48,087 nucleotides of DNA, taken from contig JAAOYB010000006.1 in the NCBI GenBank assembly GCA_018221135.1, positions 1 to 48,087 of the forward strand, in the 5' to 3' direction. The stretch comes from Candidatus Woesearchaeota archaeon (GTDB lineage Archaea > Nanobdellota > Nanobdellia > Woesearchaeales > BM511). Each line of letters opens with the position of its first letter. The first letter of the stretch is position 1. Made by a program: the position numbers and the translations under genes. Under the pieces are notes generated by a model. It had not been told where the DNA came from. It saw only the letters and a program-made list of their open reading frames with translations, and made no database searches. Below, one piece after another: positions 1-8,723 of the stretch.

Positions 1-6
1 CTTTAT

Positions 7-1143
7 TTACTTAATCATCATAAATTTTGAGATCTTTGACCATTCCTTTTGATATGAAAAATATTTTCTAGCGTTTCTCTTTGCGTCCTGCTGCGCTTTA
101 ATTATTATTTCTGTATTGTTTTTTAGGTATTCTTCACAGTTATTAACATCTTTTTTTGAAAGACAATATTCTGCGTAGTTCTCATTAGTCTTGACTATTT
201 TATGCTCTAAGTCTTTGCCAAGAAAATGTCCTGGGTAAGGGTCTGTGTGTTCTATATCAAGATTTAAAAATTTAAGTTTCTCTCTTAAATATATGAATCT
301 ATAAATGTCACGCCGCATCTTTGTCCAATAAGGCGTAATTCTTTTTGGTGGTTTATGAGTTATTTTTAACTGATTGTCCATTAAGAATTGATAGCCAAAA
401 TGCTTTGCGTTCATCAGATAATCAATGTCTTCTCCCCGAGTAATATATGGATCAAAAGGCACGTTTAAAAATAGCTCCTTATTCATTACCATGTTGCCTC
501 CAAGAGCTATAGGTGTAGTATTATATCTGCTTTCGTGATGAATCGCTTTTTTTATTGCTTCATTAATATACCCTTCTTTTAACCAGTGTTTTCTAGTCTT
601 TGGGCTTTGCTGTCGCATCTCATATGTTCCGCTCTGTTGAAGATAATAACCCGTTTTTCCTGTTAGTTTTTTCCCTCTGATTATCTTACCAACGTCTTCT
701 ATAGCTTTTGAGAAATAATCATCATCATCGATGATTTCGTCATCATCAATCATGATAATATTATCATAGTTGTTTATAATTGCATAATGAAGAGCCATGT
801 TTCTGATTCCAGGATAATCATCTAAGTTTGTTTGAGCAATAAATTCTTTACTTGCACTAATTTTTTTTAAACTTTCATGGATTTTTTCATAATCATCTTC
901 AGAAAAAACTTTGATTTCAAGATTCGAATATTTCTCACTTATTTTTTTTACTTTTGAATTCACGCTTCTATGAAGCGGCGTAGGAATAATTAACACATCG
1001 TATCCTAATTTCTTTTCTTGAAAACTTCTAAGCAACCTTCCAAGAGTGCCATTTTTTGAAAGCAGTGTTGGGTGATCAAAAACGCTTTGTTCAACTTCGT
1101 CATCTAGAGCCCAGTACGTTGGAATAAAAACTAAATTTTTCAT
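7..1143 (-). CDS. GT-A fold glycosyltransferase-like protein
   Basis: Long ORF; acidic metal-binding-like stretch NIIMIDDDEIIDDDDYF, later GGNMVMNKELF and TRGEDIDYLMNAKHFGY typical of family-2-like glycosyltransferases; TATA box 1169-1177 about 30 nt upstream of ATG. Confidence 0.65.
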   Translation of the reverse strand: MKNLVFIPTYWALDDEVEQSVFDHPTLLSKNGTLGRLLRSFQEKKLGYDVLIIPTPLHRSVNSKVKKISEKYSNLEIKVFSEDDYEKIHESLKKISASKEFIAQTNLDDYPGIRNMALHYAIINNYDNIIMIDDDEIIDDDDYFSKAIEDVGKIIRGKKLTGKTGYYLQQSGTYEMRQQSPKTRKHWLKEGYINEAIKKAIHHESRYNTTPIALGGNMVMNKELFLNVPFDPYITRGEDIDYLMNAKHFGYQFLMDNQLKITHKPPKRITPYWTKMRRDIYRFIYLREKLKFLNLDIEHTDPYPGHFLGKDLEHKIVKTNENYAEYCLSKKDVNNCEEYLKNNTEIIIKAQQDAKRNARKYFSYQKEWSKISKFMMIK

Positions 1144-1168
1144 TTCAATAAAAAATGAAGTTATGGTA

Positions 1169-1177
1169 GTATAAAAA
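1169..1177 (-). promoter_or_regulatory. TATA box for the 7-1143 gene (leaderless spacing)
   Basis: GTATAAAAA in plus reading, centred about 30 nt from the start codon at 1143. Confidence 0.5.
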
Positions 1178-1208
1178 GTTTTGTTATAAGAAATAAGTTA
1201 ATGCGAAG

Positions 1209-1218
1209 CTTTATAAAA
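1209..1218 (+). promoter_or_regulatory. TATA box for the 1244 gene (leaderless spacing)
   Basis: CTTTATAAAA centred about 30 nt before ATG at 1244. Confidence 0.6.
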
Positions 1219-1243
1219 AATTCGGGCTTTCTTTTTTGGGAAA

Positions 1244-2257
1244 ATGGATGATTTTAGCAAAGCAATACTAAAAACTGGTTTTGATGACGTACTAGGTCAG
1301 GAAGAGCTAAAAAAGCAGCTTAGAAGCGCTCTTCTTGCTAAGCGCCACGTCATAATCGTAGGCCCCCCAGGTGTTGGCAAAACCACTATTGCAAAGAATG
1401 TTTCTAAGGTGCTGCCTAAACGAGTTCTTAATGATTGTAATTATCACTGCACGCCGAGTAATCCTGTGTGCCCTGAGTGCAAAACCAAGAAGGTAGGTGC
1501 TAAGGAGTTCGAAGGTAATAAATTATTTGTGCGTGTTCAAGGAAGCCCGGACCTCACAGCAGAGGACCTATTAGGAGACATAGACCCTATAAAAGCCTTA
1601 AAGTACGGGCCGCTATCATTGGAGGCTTTTACTCCTGGCAAAATCTTTCGAGCTAATAATGGAATATTATTCTTTGACGAAGTAAATCGATGTAGCGAGA
1701 AGCTTCAAAACGCGTTACTCCAAGTCTTGCAGGAAAAAAAGGTTACTATTGGTAGTTACGAATTCGACTTCGAAGCAGACTTCTTGTTCATTGGGACTAT
1801 GAACCCTGACGACAAGACGACCGAAGCGCTCAACGAAGTATTCTTAGATCGTTTCGACTTAGCATACATGGAATACCCAAAGAAAAGCTTAACCGAAGTA
1901 GAGATTGTCAAGACGTACGGCAAGAAACTAGGCGCTTCTTTTAGTGAGACCCTGCTGCATAACACTGTTGAGTTCGTACGGCACTTCCGCGATGACAAGG
2001 ACGTTGAGAAACACCCTGGCGTTCGAGCGAGTATTGGCTTGTACGAGAGAGCGCAGAGCAACGCACTGATTCGAAACAGCCAAAAAGTAGTGTTTAAAGA
2101 CGTCGAAGAAGCAGTTAAGAGCGTATTGGCTCATAGGATTAAGTTAAAACCAAGTGTTAAGTACTTAACTAACCCCACAGATTTTGTCAAGGAGAGCTTC
2201 AAGACTTTCGCTGAGGCTTACAACATGGCTTCTGATAGCGACGGTGATGTTCCCTAA
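1244..2257 (+). CDS. MoxR/ChlI-like AAA+ ATPase (COG1239-type)
   Basis: Walker A GPPGVGKT, Walker B ILFFDEVNR, Cys motif CNYHCTPSNPVCPECK after Walker A as in ChlI-like proteins, followed by a VWA gene. Confidence 0.85.
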   Translation: MDDFSKAILKTGFDDVLGQEELKKQLRSALLAKRHVIIVGPPGVGKTTIAKNVSKVLPKRVLNDCNYHCTPSNPVCPECKTKKVGAKEFEGNKLFVRVQGSPDLTAEDLLGDIDPIKALKYGPLSLEAFTPGKIFRANNGILFFDEVNRCSEKLQNALLQVLQEKKVTIGSYEFDFEADFLFIGTMNPDDKTTEALNEVFLDRFDLAYMEYPKKSLTEVEIVKTYGKKLGASFSETLLHNTVEFVRHFRDDKDVEKHPGVRASIGLYERAQSNALIRNSQKVVFKDVEEAVKSVLAHRIKLKPSVKYLTNPTDFVKESFKTFAEAYNMASDSDGDVP

Positions 2258-3467
2258 CGAGAGTTTAGAAGAAGATGATTTAGTACTTGATAAAAAAACT
2301 AGTCTGGGACGTGATTTTTCTAAAAGCCAAGAAGCTAGTGGTAAGTTAAACCAGCAAAACGAAGAAGACAAATTGATGCGAAGCGTATTAGAAAACGACA
2401 AGGACTCCATAGAAAAGGGTGAGTTATTAACTGAGAGTATCAATAATGGTGTGGGGAGCTTTAACCCTGACGTCTTATTTGATAAATTAGTCAAGGATTA
2501 CAAGCAAGCCAAAAAAATTGTGGGTGAGAGTTTCATCCGGGCCTTGACAGGGTACGACCCGTCTTACGTTGAGAAGAACGTGATGATACCAGAGTTTAGG
2601 CGCGAATTACAAAAAAGAATAGATAAAAAAGTTAATGAGTTAAAAAAGAAGAAATTAGTAGATAAAGATGGCGGCGTCACTGAAAAAGGTTATTTCTTAG
2701 CTAGTCTTGTGATGTACACCCAAGAACTTGACAACCTAAAAACTAGTGGTTTACTCGGGGAGAGACCTCAAAAAAAGAGGAGTTTCTATGGTGAGAAAAG
2801 CGATATCAAAAGTTATGCTAAGAGTGATAGGTACAAAGACATCGACGTAAAAAAGAGTGCTAAGACCGCGATTAGGAGAAATCATAAAGAAATAATGGTT
2901 GATGACCTCAAAGTTTTTACGCGTGATTCTAAAGCTAGAATCCAAGTTGTTTACTGCGTTGATGCTAGCGGTAGTATGAAAGGAGAAAAAATAGGTGTCA
3001 GCAAAAAAGCAGGTATAGCACTAGCGTATAAAGCATTGGAGAGAAAAGACAAAGTTGGCGTCGTCGTCTTTGGTCGCGAAGTAAAAGAATTCGTCAGACC
3101 CACAGATGATTTCTTAATGATTCTTAGAACTCTTAGCAAAGTCAGTGCTAGCAGCGAGACCGACATCGCAAAGACTATCAAGACAGCTAGCGAGTTATTC
3201 GTTGAAGGCGAAGGCAATAAGCACTTAATACTAATCAGCGATGCATTGCCAACAGTTGGGGAAGACCCAGAAAAAGAAGTCTTATTCGAAGTTGCTAACG
3301 CAGCGGCTCAGGACGTCACTGTTAGCATCGTCGGCATCAACTTAGATGAAGAAGGAGAAAATCTTGCTAAGAAGATAACTGATGTCGGCGGTGGGCGTTT
3401 CTACTTAGTTAATGACCTCTCTAACATGGACAAAATCGTATTAGAAGATTACTACAGTTATTACTGA
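2247..3467 (+). CDS. VWA-domain protein (ChlD-like) partner of the AAA+ ATPase
   Basis: MIDAS motif DASGSMKGEK; in-frame ATG at 2247 (MFPNESLEEDD) gives a short overlap with the upstream gene and is more plausible than 2184. Confidence 0.8.
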   Translation: MFPNESLEEDDLVLDKKTSLGRDFSKSQEASGKLNQQNEEDKLMRSVLENDKDSIEKGELLTESINNGVGSFNPDVLFDKLVKDYKQAKKIVGESFIRALTGYDPSYVEKNVMIPEFRRELQKRIDKKVNELKKKKLVDKDGGVTEKGYFLASLVMYTQELDNLKTSGLLGERPQKKRSFYGEKSDIKSYAKSDRYKDIDVKKSAKTAIRRNHKEIMVDDLKVFTRDSKARIQVVYCVDASGSMKGEKIGVSKKAGIALAYKALERKDKVGVVVFGREVKEFVRPTDDFLMILRTLSKVSASSETDIAKTIKTASELFVEGEGNKHLILISDALPTVGEDPEKEVLFEVANAAAQDVTVSIVGINLDEEGENLAKKITDVGGGRFYLVNDLSNMDKIVLEDYYSYY

Positions 3468-3488
3468 AAAAAGAAAAAAGAAAAGAAG

Positions 3489-3551
3489 TTAATCGTCGAA
3501 ACCGAATTCTTCCATTAATTCTTTATAGTCTTCTGGGCTTACAACAACCAT
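3489..3551 (-). CDS. 20-aa microORF MVVVSPEDYKELMEEFGFDD (not in supplied ORF track)
   Basis: ATG at 3551 with strong Shine-Dalgarno GAGGTGAT (3561-3566 core, 9-nt spacer), stop TAA, T-rich downstream tract, upstream TATA-like element. Confidence 0.45.
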   Translation of the reverse strand: MVVVSPEDYKELMEEFGFDD

Positions 3552-3679
3552 TTTCTATATCACCTCTTAGTTTAGTGCTTTTCTGTTAATTGGTTTTAAT
3601 TTGTTGTGTTGTTTTTTTTCCCTTTCTACCATCCCAACCAAATTCAGTATACGATATTGTATACTAGTATATCTACAAG

Positions 3680-3688
3680 TATATAAAG
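3680..3688 (-). promoter_or_regulatory. TATA-like element upstream of the microORF
   Basis: CTTTATATA on the minus strand about 130 nt from the microORF start, implying a leader of roughly 100 nt. Confidence 0.35.
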
Positions 3689-3706
3689 TTTTTGGTTATA
3701 GAAGAA

Positions 3707-4270
3707 CTACTTCTTCTTTTTTTGAAGAGCAGAGACACCTAGCTTCTTATAAGTCAAGAAGATAACAAGCGCTAATTCTAAGAATAAAATTATTGGTTTT
3801 ACGAATCTCCCTATGTCTTGGTAATACCTAGCAGTACCAAAGAATATGTCAAATAATCCGCCTAGCATGAAACCTGTCCCTATCCATTCATTAATAGGAT
3901 TAGCTAAGGGCAAGTAGAGCCCGATTAAGATTCCTAACACACCAATTATTGACAACACGATAAATGAGTAATAGTCACGCTTGCTATTCTCATCTTCGTA
4001 TTCTTCTCTACAATAATGGTCAACGTCGCACCAACCAGTCAAGTCCCCACCTATCTTAACAGGTCTTATTCCTTCGTTTTGGTACGTAGTCCACTTCCCA
4101 CCACTTGCTTCGCACTGCGCAGAATTATTTATTTCAAAATAAGGTTTTTGTTCACAAAAATCGTTGTATTCTAATTGAGGGTAGAACGCATCGAAACTTG
4201 CATAGCTAAAAAATGAGAATAGTACTGCTACTGCGAGCACAACAATTATTTGTCGTAAGTCAAAACTCAT
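3707..4270 (-). CDS. Polytopic membrane protein with N-terminal Cys-containing extracytoplasmic segment
   Basis: N-terminal TM, segment with CEQKPYFEINNSAQCEASGGKW and CDVDHYC, then several hydrophobic helices. Confidence 0.55.
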   Translation of the reverse strand: MSFDLRQIIVVLAVAVLFSFFSYASFDAFYPQLEYNDFCEQKPYFEINNSAQCEASGGKWTTYQNEGIRPVKIGGDLTGWCDVDHYCREEYEDENSKRDYYSFIVLSIIGVLGILIGLYLPLANPINEWIGTGFMLGGLFDIFFGTARYYQDIGRFVKPIILFLELALVIFLTYKKLGVSALQKKKK

Positions 4271-4324
4271 AAGGCGTGTAGTGTTGGTTAATTATTTAAA
4301 GCTTTGTTAATACCACGGTGTTTT

Positions 4325-4666
4325 GTGAAGGATAAAAAAAAGTTTTTAAACATAAGCGTTGTTGTCTCGCTTATAGGATTATTCGTGTTATACTTAGTAT
4401 TCATTAATTCTAAAGCAGTCTTTGTTGAAGCAAGCGAAGTTGATGAAAGCTTTGTTAGTAAAACTATTAATAGCAGAGTAATAGTTAGTAGCAGCAAAAA
4501 TTATGAAGACGCAACAGTAGTCTATGTTAAGAACAACTATTTCAAATTAGTAATAAACCAAAACATCACTTTAGAAGAAGACTCAATAATAAGCTTTGAT
4601 GGTGTCGTTGACGAAGACGAGTTTGGATTAGTGGTTTTTGTAAAGAAGATGAGTGTTAACAAATAA
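4325..4666 (+). CDS. Single-TM protein with possible OB-fold-like domain
   Basis: ORF listed from TTG 4304; GTG at 4325 (MKDKKKFLNISVV) fits TATA-like ATTTAAAG near 4293 with leaderless spacing. OB fold is a guess from the strand pattern. Confidence 0.5.
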   Translation: MKDKKKFLNISVVVSLIGLFVLYLVFINSKAVFVEASEVDESFVSKTINSRVIVSSSKNYEDATVVYVKNNYFKLVINQNITLEEDSIISFDGVVDEDEFGLVVFVKKMSVNK

Positions 4667-4719
4667 ATAGAAACCTTTTTAAATTCTTTATAGCAAGAAA
4701 ACTGTATTAATCAGGGGTG

Positions 4720-5553
4720 ATGAACGAGTTGGCTAAGAAAAAAGATCCTTTTTTTGAGATAATCAATGATTTCTTTGATAAGACAGACATGGATTGGAAC
4801 CATGACGACTGGGTAGACTTACTGCGAAGACTAGGAGAATCAGATGTTAGTGTTAACCACGAAGAACTCGGCGCAATGATAGAACGAGAAAGAGCGCTTA
4901 GACACAAAAAAAACAAAAAAGAAAGAGAAGTTGGCGTAGCCAAAAAAGAAAAAGAATTAATTGATAAGGATAATAAACTAGGCAAAAAAGAAAGAGACTT
5001 AAAAGAACTAGAAACTAAATTAGGCAAAAAAGAAGCTGCTCAAAAGAAAAAAGAAGACTCTTTGAAACGTAAGGAGAAAAGTTTCGAGACTGAAAGACAA
5101 TTGCTTAAAGCTACTGATGAGATCTTAAACGAGAAGAAAAAGGGCATGGAAGTCGTTGATAGGAGTATCCGCGAACAAACAGACACTCTTAATCGAAAGG
5201 AAATCGAGCTTCAAGGCTACGAGAGACGTCTTACTAATCTTCGTGGCGAAATCCTCGGTCAAGAAGCCGATATTATAAAAGAGAAAAAGGAGCTTGAAAG
5301 AGTAAAAGCAGACGTAGCGAAAAGAGAAAGCGCATACGAAGAATTAACTAGTAATCTTCGAGAACGCCTTGACGACTTAGCAATAAAGTCTGAGCGCATG
5401 GATGACATGGAAAAAAACTTGATTGCGAAGATGAAAAGTTTTGAGAAAAAAAAAGCTGAGTTCGAAAAAACTAGTTTGCCAAAAACAAAAAAAGCATCTG
5501 CCCCTAAAAAGAAAGTAACCAAGAAAAAAACTACTTCTAAAAAGAAAAAATAA
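4720..5553 (+). CDS. Long coiled-coil protein with Lys-rich C-terminal tail
   Basis: Heptad-like K/E-rich sequence, tail KTKKASAPKKKVTKKKTTSKKKK; ATG at 4720 follows GTG 4717. Confidence 0.6.
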   Translation: MNELAKKKDPFFEIINDFFDKTDMDWNHDDWVDLLRRLGESDVSVNHEELGAMIERERALRHKKNKKEREVGVAKKEKELIDKDNKLGKKERDLKELETKLGKKEAAQKKKEDSLKRKEKSFETERQLLKATDEILNEKKKGMEVVDRSIREQTDTLNRKEIELQGYERRLTNLRGEILGQEADIIKEKKELERVKADVAKRESAYEELTSNLRERLDDLAIKSERMDDMEKNLIAKMKSFEKKKAEFEKTSLPKTKKASAPKKKVTKKKTTSKKKK

Positions 5554-5633
5554 CCATTCCCTAATAGTAATCTTTTTAAATAATCTTTCTAAAACAAAAC
5601 AGAAAATCAAATAGTGCAGGGTGGAATGATAGA

Positions 5634-6173
5634 ATGACCAATAATATTAATGACGTAATAGACGTAGAGTTTCGAAACCATATTTCTTCACATAAAGGAG
5701 CTGTTGTTATCATGGCTGGCAGTGGTAGCGACGAACCTCACTTTCTTGAATTAGAAAAAGAATTAGATAAATATGGGTTGCCCTATATGACCCGGATTGC
5801 AAGTGCGCATAAACAACCTGAGAAAGTAATAAGATTAATCCATGAAATCAACACAATCCCAGGTAGCTTAGCGTACATCGCGGTGGCTGGCGGAACCGAT
5901 GCTTTATCCGGAATGGTTTCTTATCATAGCTTAAACGGTGTTGTTATTAGTTGCCCTCCTGACGCGCATAACGAGTCTTGTTATAATAATCCTCCTGGGA
6001 GTAGCAATGCTTACATCCCAAATCCTAAAAACGCTGCGAGGTTCATAGCTCAGATGTTCGCAGGGAAAAACCCTCTTCTAAGAAATAAAATAGGAGAAGG
6101 AATAACGCAAAAAAATGGTGAGTTAGAAAAAGCCGATTACGAATTCAAAAATAATAGAGAAGGAGGAAAATAA
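5634..6173 (+). CDS. purE: PurE-like AIR carboxylase / NCAIR mutase family
   Basis: VVIMAGSGSDEPHF, SAHKQPEKV, AVAGGTDALSGMV, VISCPPD; first gene of a purine cluster. Confidence 0.8.
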   Translation: MTNNINDVIDVEFRNHISSHKGAVVIMAGSGSDEPHFLELEKELDKYGLPYMTRIASAHKQPEKVIRLIHEINTIPGSLAYIAVAGGTDALSGMVSYHSLNGVVISCPPDAHNESCYNNPPGSSNAYIPNPKNAARFIAQMFAGKNPLLRNKIGEGITQKNGELEKADYEFKNNREGGK

Positions 6174-6174
6174 G

Positions 6175-7242
6175 ATGCCAATCGATGAAAGTTTAATAAC
6201 ACGTGAAGTTTTAGATAACACTTTAGTAAAAGAGATTTATCCAGAAATAAAAACTGAATCAGAACCTAGGATGGGCAAGGTACGAAGCGTCTATGATGTA
6301 AGCCCAGAGGAATTACTCTTGAGTTCAAGCGATTCTCTTTCCAGTCATGACGTAGTCCTTTTAAGACAAGTATTTGCTAAAGGAGAGAACCTAGACGCTA
6401 TAAGCTCGCACTTCTTTGAACAGACCAAAAACATAATTCCTAATCATTATATAGAAACACTAGCGCCAAACATGTGGAGAGTACAAAAAGCAGAACCTAT
6501 CCTTGTAGAAATGGTTTTTCGGCAATACATAACGGGGAGTGGGTGGAGAAGTTACGAATCAAATAAAGGTCCAGAGCAAGGCTCAGAGTTCTGTGGAGTA
6601 CAACTAAGAGACGGTTATCGCAAAAACGAAAAGTTAGACGAAATCGTATTCACACCTACCGCTAAAGGCCAAGTAAAAGACTTTGACATATCCGAATTTG
6701 CTGGGTTGAATCCTGAAGAAGATGACCCAAAAATAGATGTTGATATGATAAGAAATAATTACGCTGCTTTTGGCCTTAGAAAACCTGAAGACATCGATTT
6801 TTTAACAGAAGCCTCATTTAACCTATACAGAGCTATTCACACAGAGCTTGAGAGCAAAGGACAATTACTTGCAGATACTAAATGGGAATTCGGCTACTTA
6901 CCTGATGGAAGAATCGCCTTAATCGATGAGTGCGTAACACCTGATAGCTCAAGGATTTGGGAAGATGCAAGCTACGTTTTCAACCCAGAAGAAAACGAGT
7001 TCACAATCGTTCAAAGCGACAAGCAGCATTTTAGAGACCATGTAGAAACAATGGGACTTCAGACGCCAGACAAAAAAGAAGAGTTAGCAGCTTACTGGAT
7101 GCCTGACAAAGTACTAAGAGACGGAGTTGTTAAATACGCAAATATAAGAGAAACAATAACAGGAACACTACCCGAAATAACTGCGATTCCAAAAAAAGAA
7201 ATAATCATGGATGCATTATCAAAAGTAGGGTACCTAAAATAA
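6175..7242 (+). CDS. purC: SAICAR synthetase
   Basis: MGKVRSVYDV, EMVFRQYITGSGWRSY, TPTAKG, LADTKWEFGY, LIDECVTPDSSRIW. Confidence 0.85.
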   Translation: MPIDESLITREVLDNTLVKEIYPEIKTESEPRMGKVRSVYDVSPEELLLSSSDSLSSHDVVLLRQVFAKGENLDAISSHFFEQTKNIIPNHYIETLAPNMWRVQKAEPILVEMVFRQYITGSGWRSYESNKGPEQGSEFCGVQLRDGYRKNEKLDEIVFTPTAKGQVKDFDISEFAGLNPEEDDPKIDVDMIRNNYAAFGLRKPEDIDFLTEASFNLYRAIHTELESKGQLLADTKWEFGYLPDGRIALIDECVTPDSSRIWEDASYVFNPEENEFTIVQSDKQHFRDHVETMGLQTPDKKEELAAYWMPDKVLRDGVVKYANIRETITGTLPEITAIPKKEIIMDALSKVGYLK

Positions 7243-7244
7243 AA

Positions 7245-8723
7245 ATGGTTGAGTTTTTTGATTTAGTTTCAAGAATTGAAAGAGAAGAAGAACAAGTAGG
7301 GGCTGGGAACTTAAGAAGTGTTAGTCCTGACGATGCTAAATATTGGAAAGACACAAAAGATTTAGCTTTTTATCTTAGTGCTCATGCTGAGTGGATGGCT
7401 TGTGCTTGGGTTCAAAAAGTTTTGCTTGAGACAAGAGTTGAGTTCGGTCAAGCAAAAAAAGAGAACTTAGAAGAATTAGAAGACGCACTGACTGATATTT
7501 CTCCAGCGAATATGAATTTATTAGAAGCAGATCCAAGAATACGACACGACCAATTAGCAGTTCTAGAAGAAATTGGTCGTTTCGTCTCAGAAGAAACTAA
7601 AGCTTTGCTTCACCCTGGAACTACTAGTTATGACATCCTCGACACCGCTAGGTCTTATTTGTTAAAAGAAGCTTACCCAAATGTTTTTAGGCCTGCTGTT
7701 GGAGAAGTTATAAACAAATTATGCGATTTATCAGAAGAACACATCGACTTATTACAGGTCGGAAGAACACACCTAAACCACACAAGCCCAGTACCCTTTG
7801 GAACAACCCTTGCAATTTCCGCTGCGAGACTAGCCGAAAGACTCGAAAAAGCCGACGCTGCTTTTGGAGACTTAAGAGGAAAAATAAGTGGAATTGTAGG
7901 AACAGGAGCCAGTATAGAACAAGTCATAGGCAACGGAAGAAGCAGAGATTTCGAATTCAGAGTTCTTGAAAAACTAGGATTAAAACCTGATACGACAGCA
8001 ACTCAAATAGTTCAAAAAGAAAGATTAGCAGATACTGGGAACTCAATTGTCACTCTTATGCACGTACTTGGCGACTTCGCTAACGACATGAGAATATTGT
8101 ATAGTTCTGATATCAATGAGGTTACCAGTAGGAGTGGCGCTAAACGCTTAGGAGGTAGTAGTGCTGATGCATCCAAGAATAACCCTATTAATTGGGAGAA
8201 CATAGCAGGTAAAACAACTGTTGTTGAGAGCGGGATGCGAGTATTATATGAAATGATAAGTAGTGATTTACAAAGAGACCTCAGAAGTAGTGTTCAAGCA
8301 AGGTATCAGCCCCAGCTAATGATGGTTGAGACATATGAGAGTTTCAACCGAGCAAGTAAGGCTTTAGACAACCTTAGTGTTAACGAAGATGTCATGGCGC
8401 GTAATCTTAGAAAAGTAAATGAGTTCCCAAGCGAAGCAATGGTAGCAATCCTAAGAGGATACGCTTACGTTCACCCTGAGTACGGAGTAGGGCATAGCTT
8501 TGTAAAAGAAATCTCAAAATTAGCAAAAGAAGATAATGATAGACTGATGAGCGTAGCGCTAAGAGATGACCACTTCCACGATTTCTTTTATAACGAAATA
8601 AGCAATGAACACAGAAATATTTTATCAGGAGGAATAGAAAATTACGTTGGTAGTGCAAAAGTAGACGCAAAAAAGAATGCTATGTACGCAAGAGGTGTAG
8701 CGAGCAAGGAGAGCTTAATATGA
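7245..8723 (+). CDS. purB: Adenylosuccinate lyase family protein
   Basis: VGRTHLNHTSPVPFGTTLA and signature-like GGSSADASKNNPINWENIAG of the fumarase/ASL superfamily; purine operon context. Confidence 0.8.
   Translation: MVEFFDLVSRIEREEEQVGAGNLRSVSPDDAKYWKDTKDLAFYLSAHAEWMACAWVQKVLLETRVEFGQAKKENLEELEDALTDISPANMNLLEADPRIRHDQLAVLEEIGRFVSEETKALLHPGTTSYDILDTARSYLLKEAYPNVFRPAVGEVINKLCDLSEEHIDLLQVGRTHLNHTSPVPFGTTLAISAARLAERLEKADAAFGDLRGKISGIVGTGASIEQVIGNGRSRDFEFRVLEKLGLKPDTTATQIVQKERLADTGNSIVTLMHVLGDFANDMRILYSSDINEVTSRSGAKRLGGSSADASKNNPINWENIAGKTTVVESGMRVLYEMISSDLQRDLRSSVQARYQPQLMMVETYESFNRASKALDNLSVNEDVMARNLRKVNEFPSEAMVAILRGYAYVHPEYGVGHSFVKEISKLAKEDNDRLMSVALRDDHFHDFFYNEISNEHRNILSGGIENYVGSAKVDAKKNAMYARGVASKESLI

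Noticed and set aside
1413-1496. Cys-rich insertion in the AAA+ ATPase as a novel zinc domain
   Set aside because: Similar Cys motifs occur after Walker A in ChlI/COG1239-type proteins, so it is family-typical.
2184-2246. N-terminal extension of the VWA ORF from 2184
   Set aside because: MSRRASRLSLRL... overlaps the end of the AAA+ gene and is low quality; the in-frame ATG at 2247 gives a normal short overlap.
4717-5553. Coiled-coil protein as an SMC or phage tape-measure protein
   Set aside because: No ATPase motifs, no neighbouring phage genes; only low-complexity heptads.
7721-7969. 82-aa plus-strand ORF inside purB
   Set aside because: Alternate frame of a well-supported gene; K/R/N-rich composition without homology.
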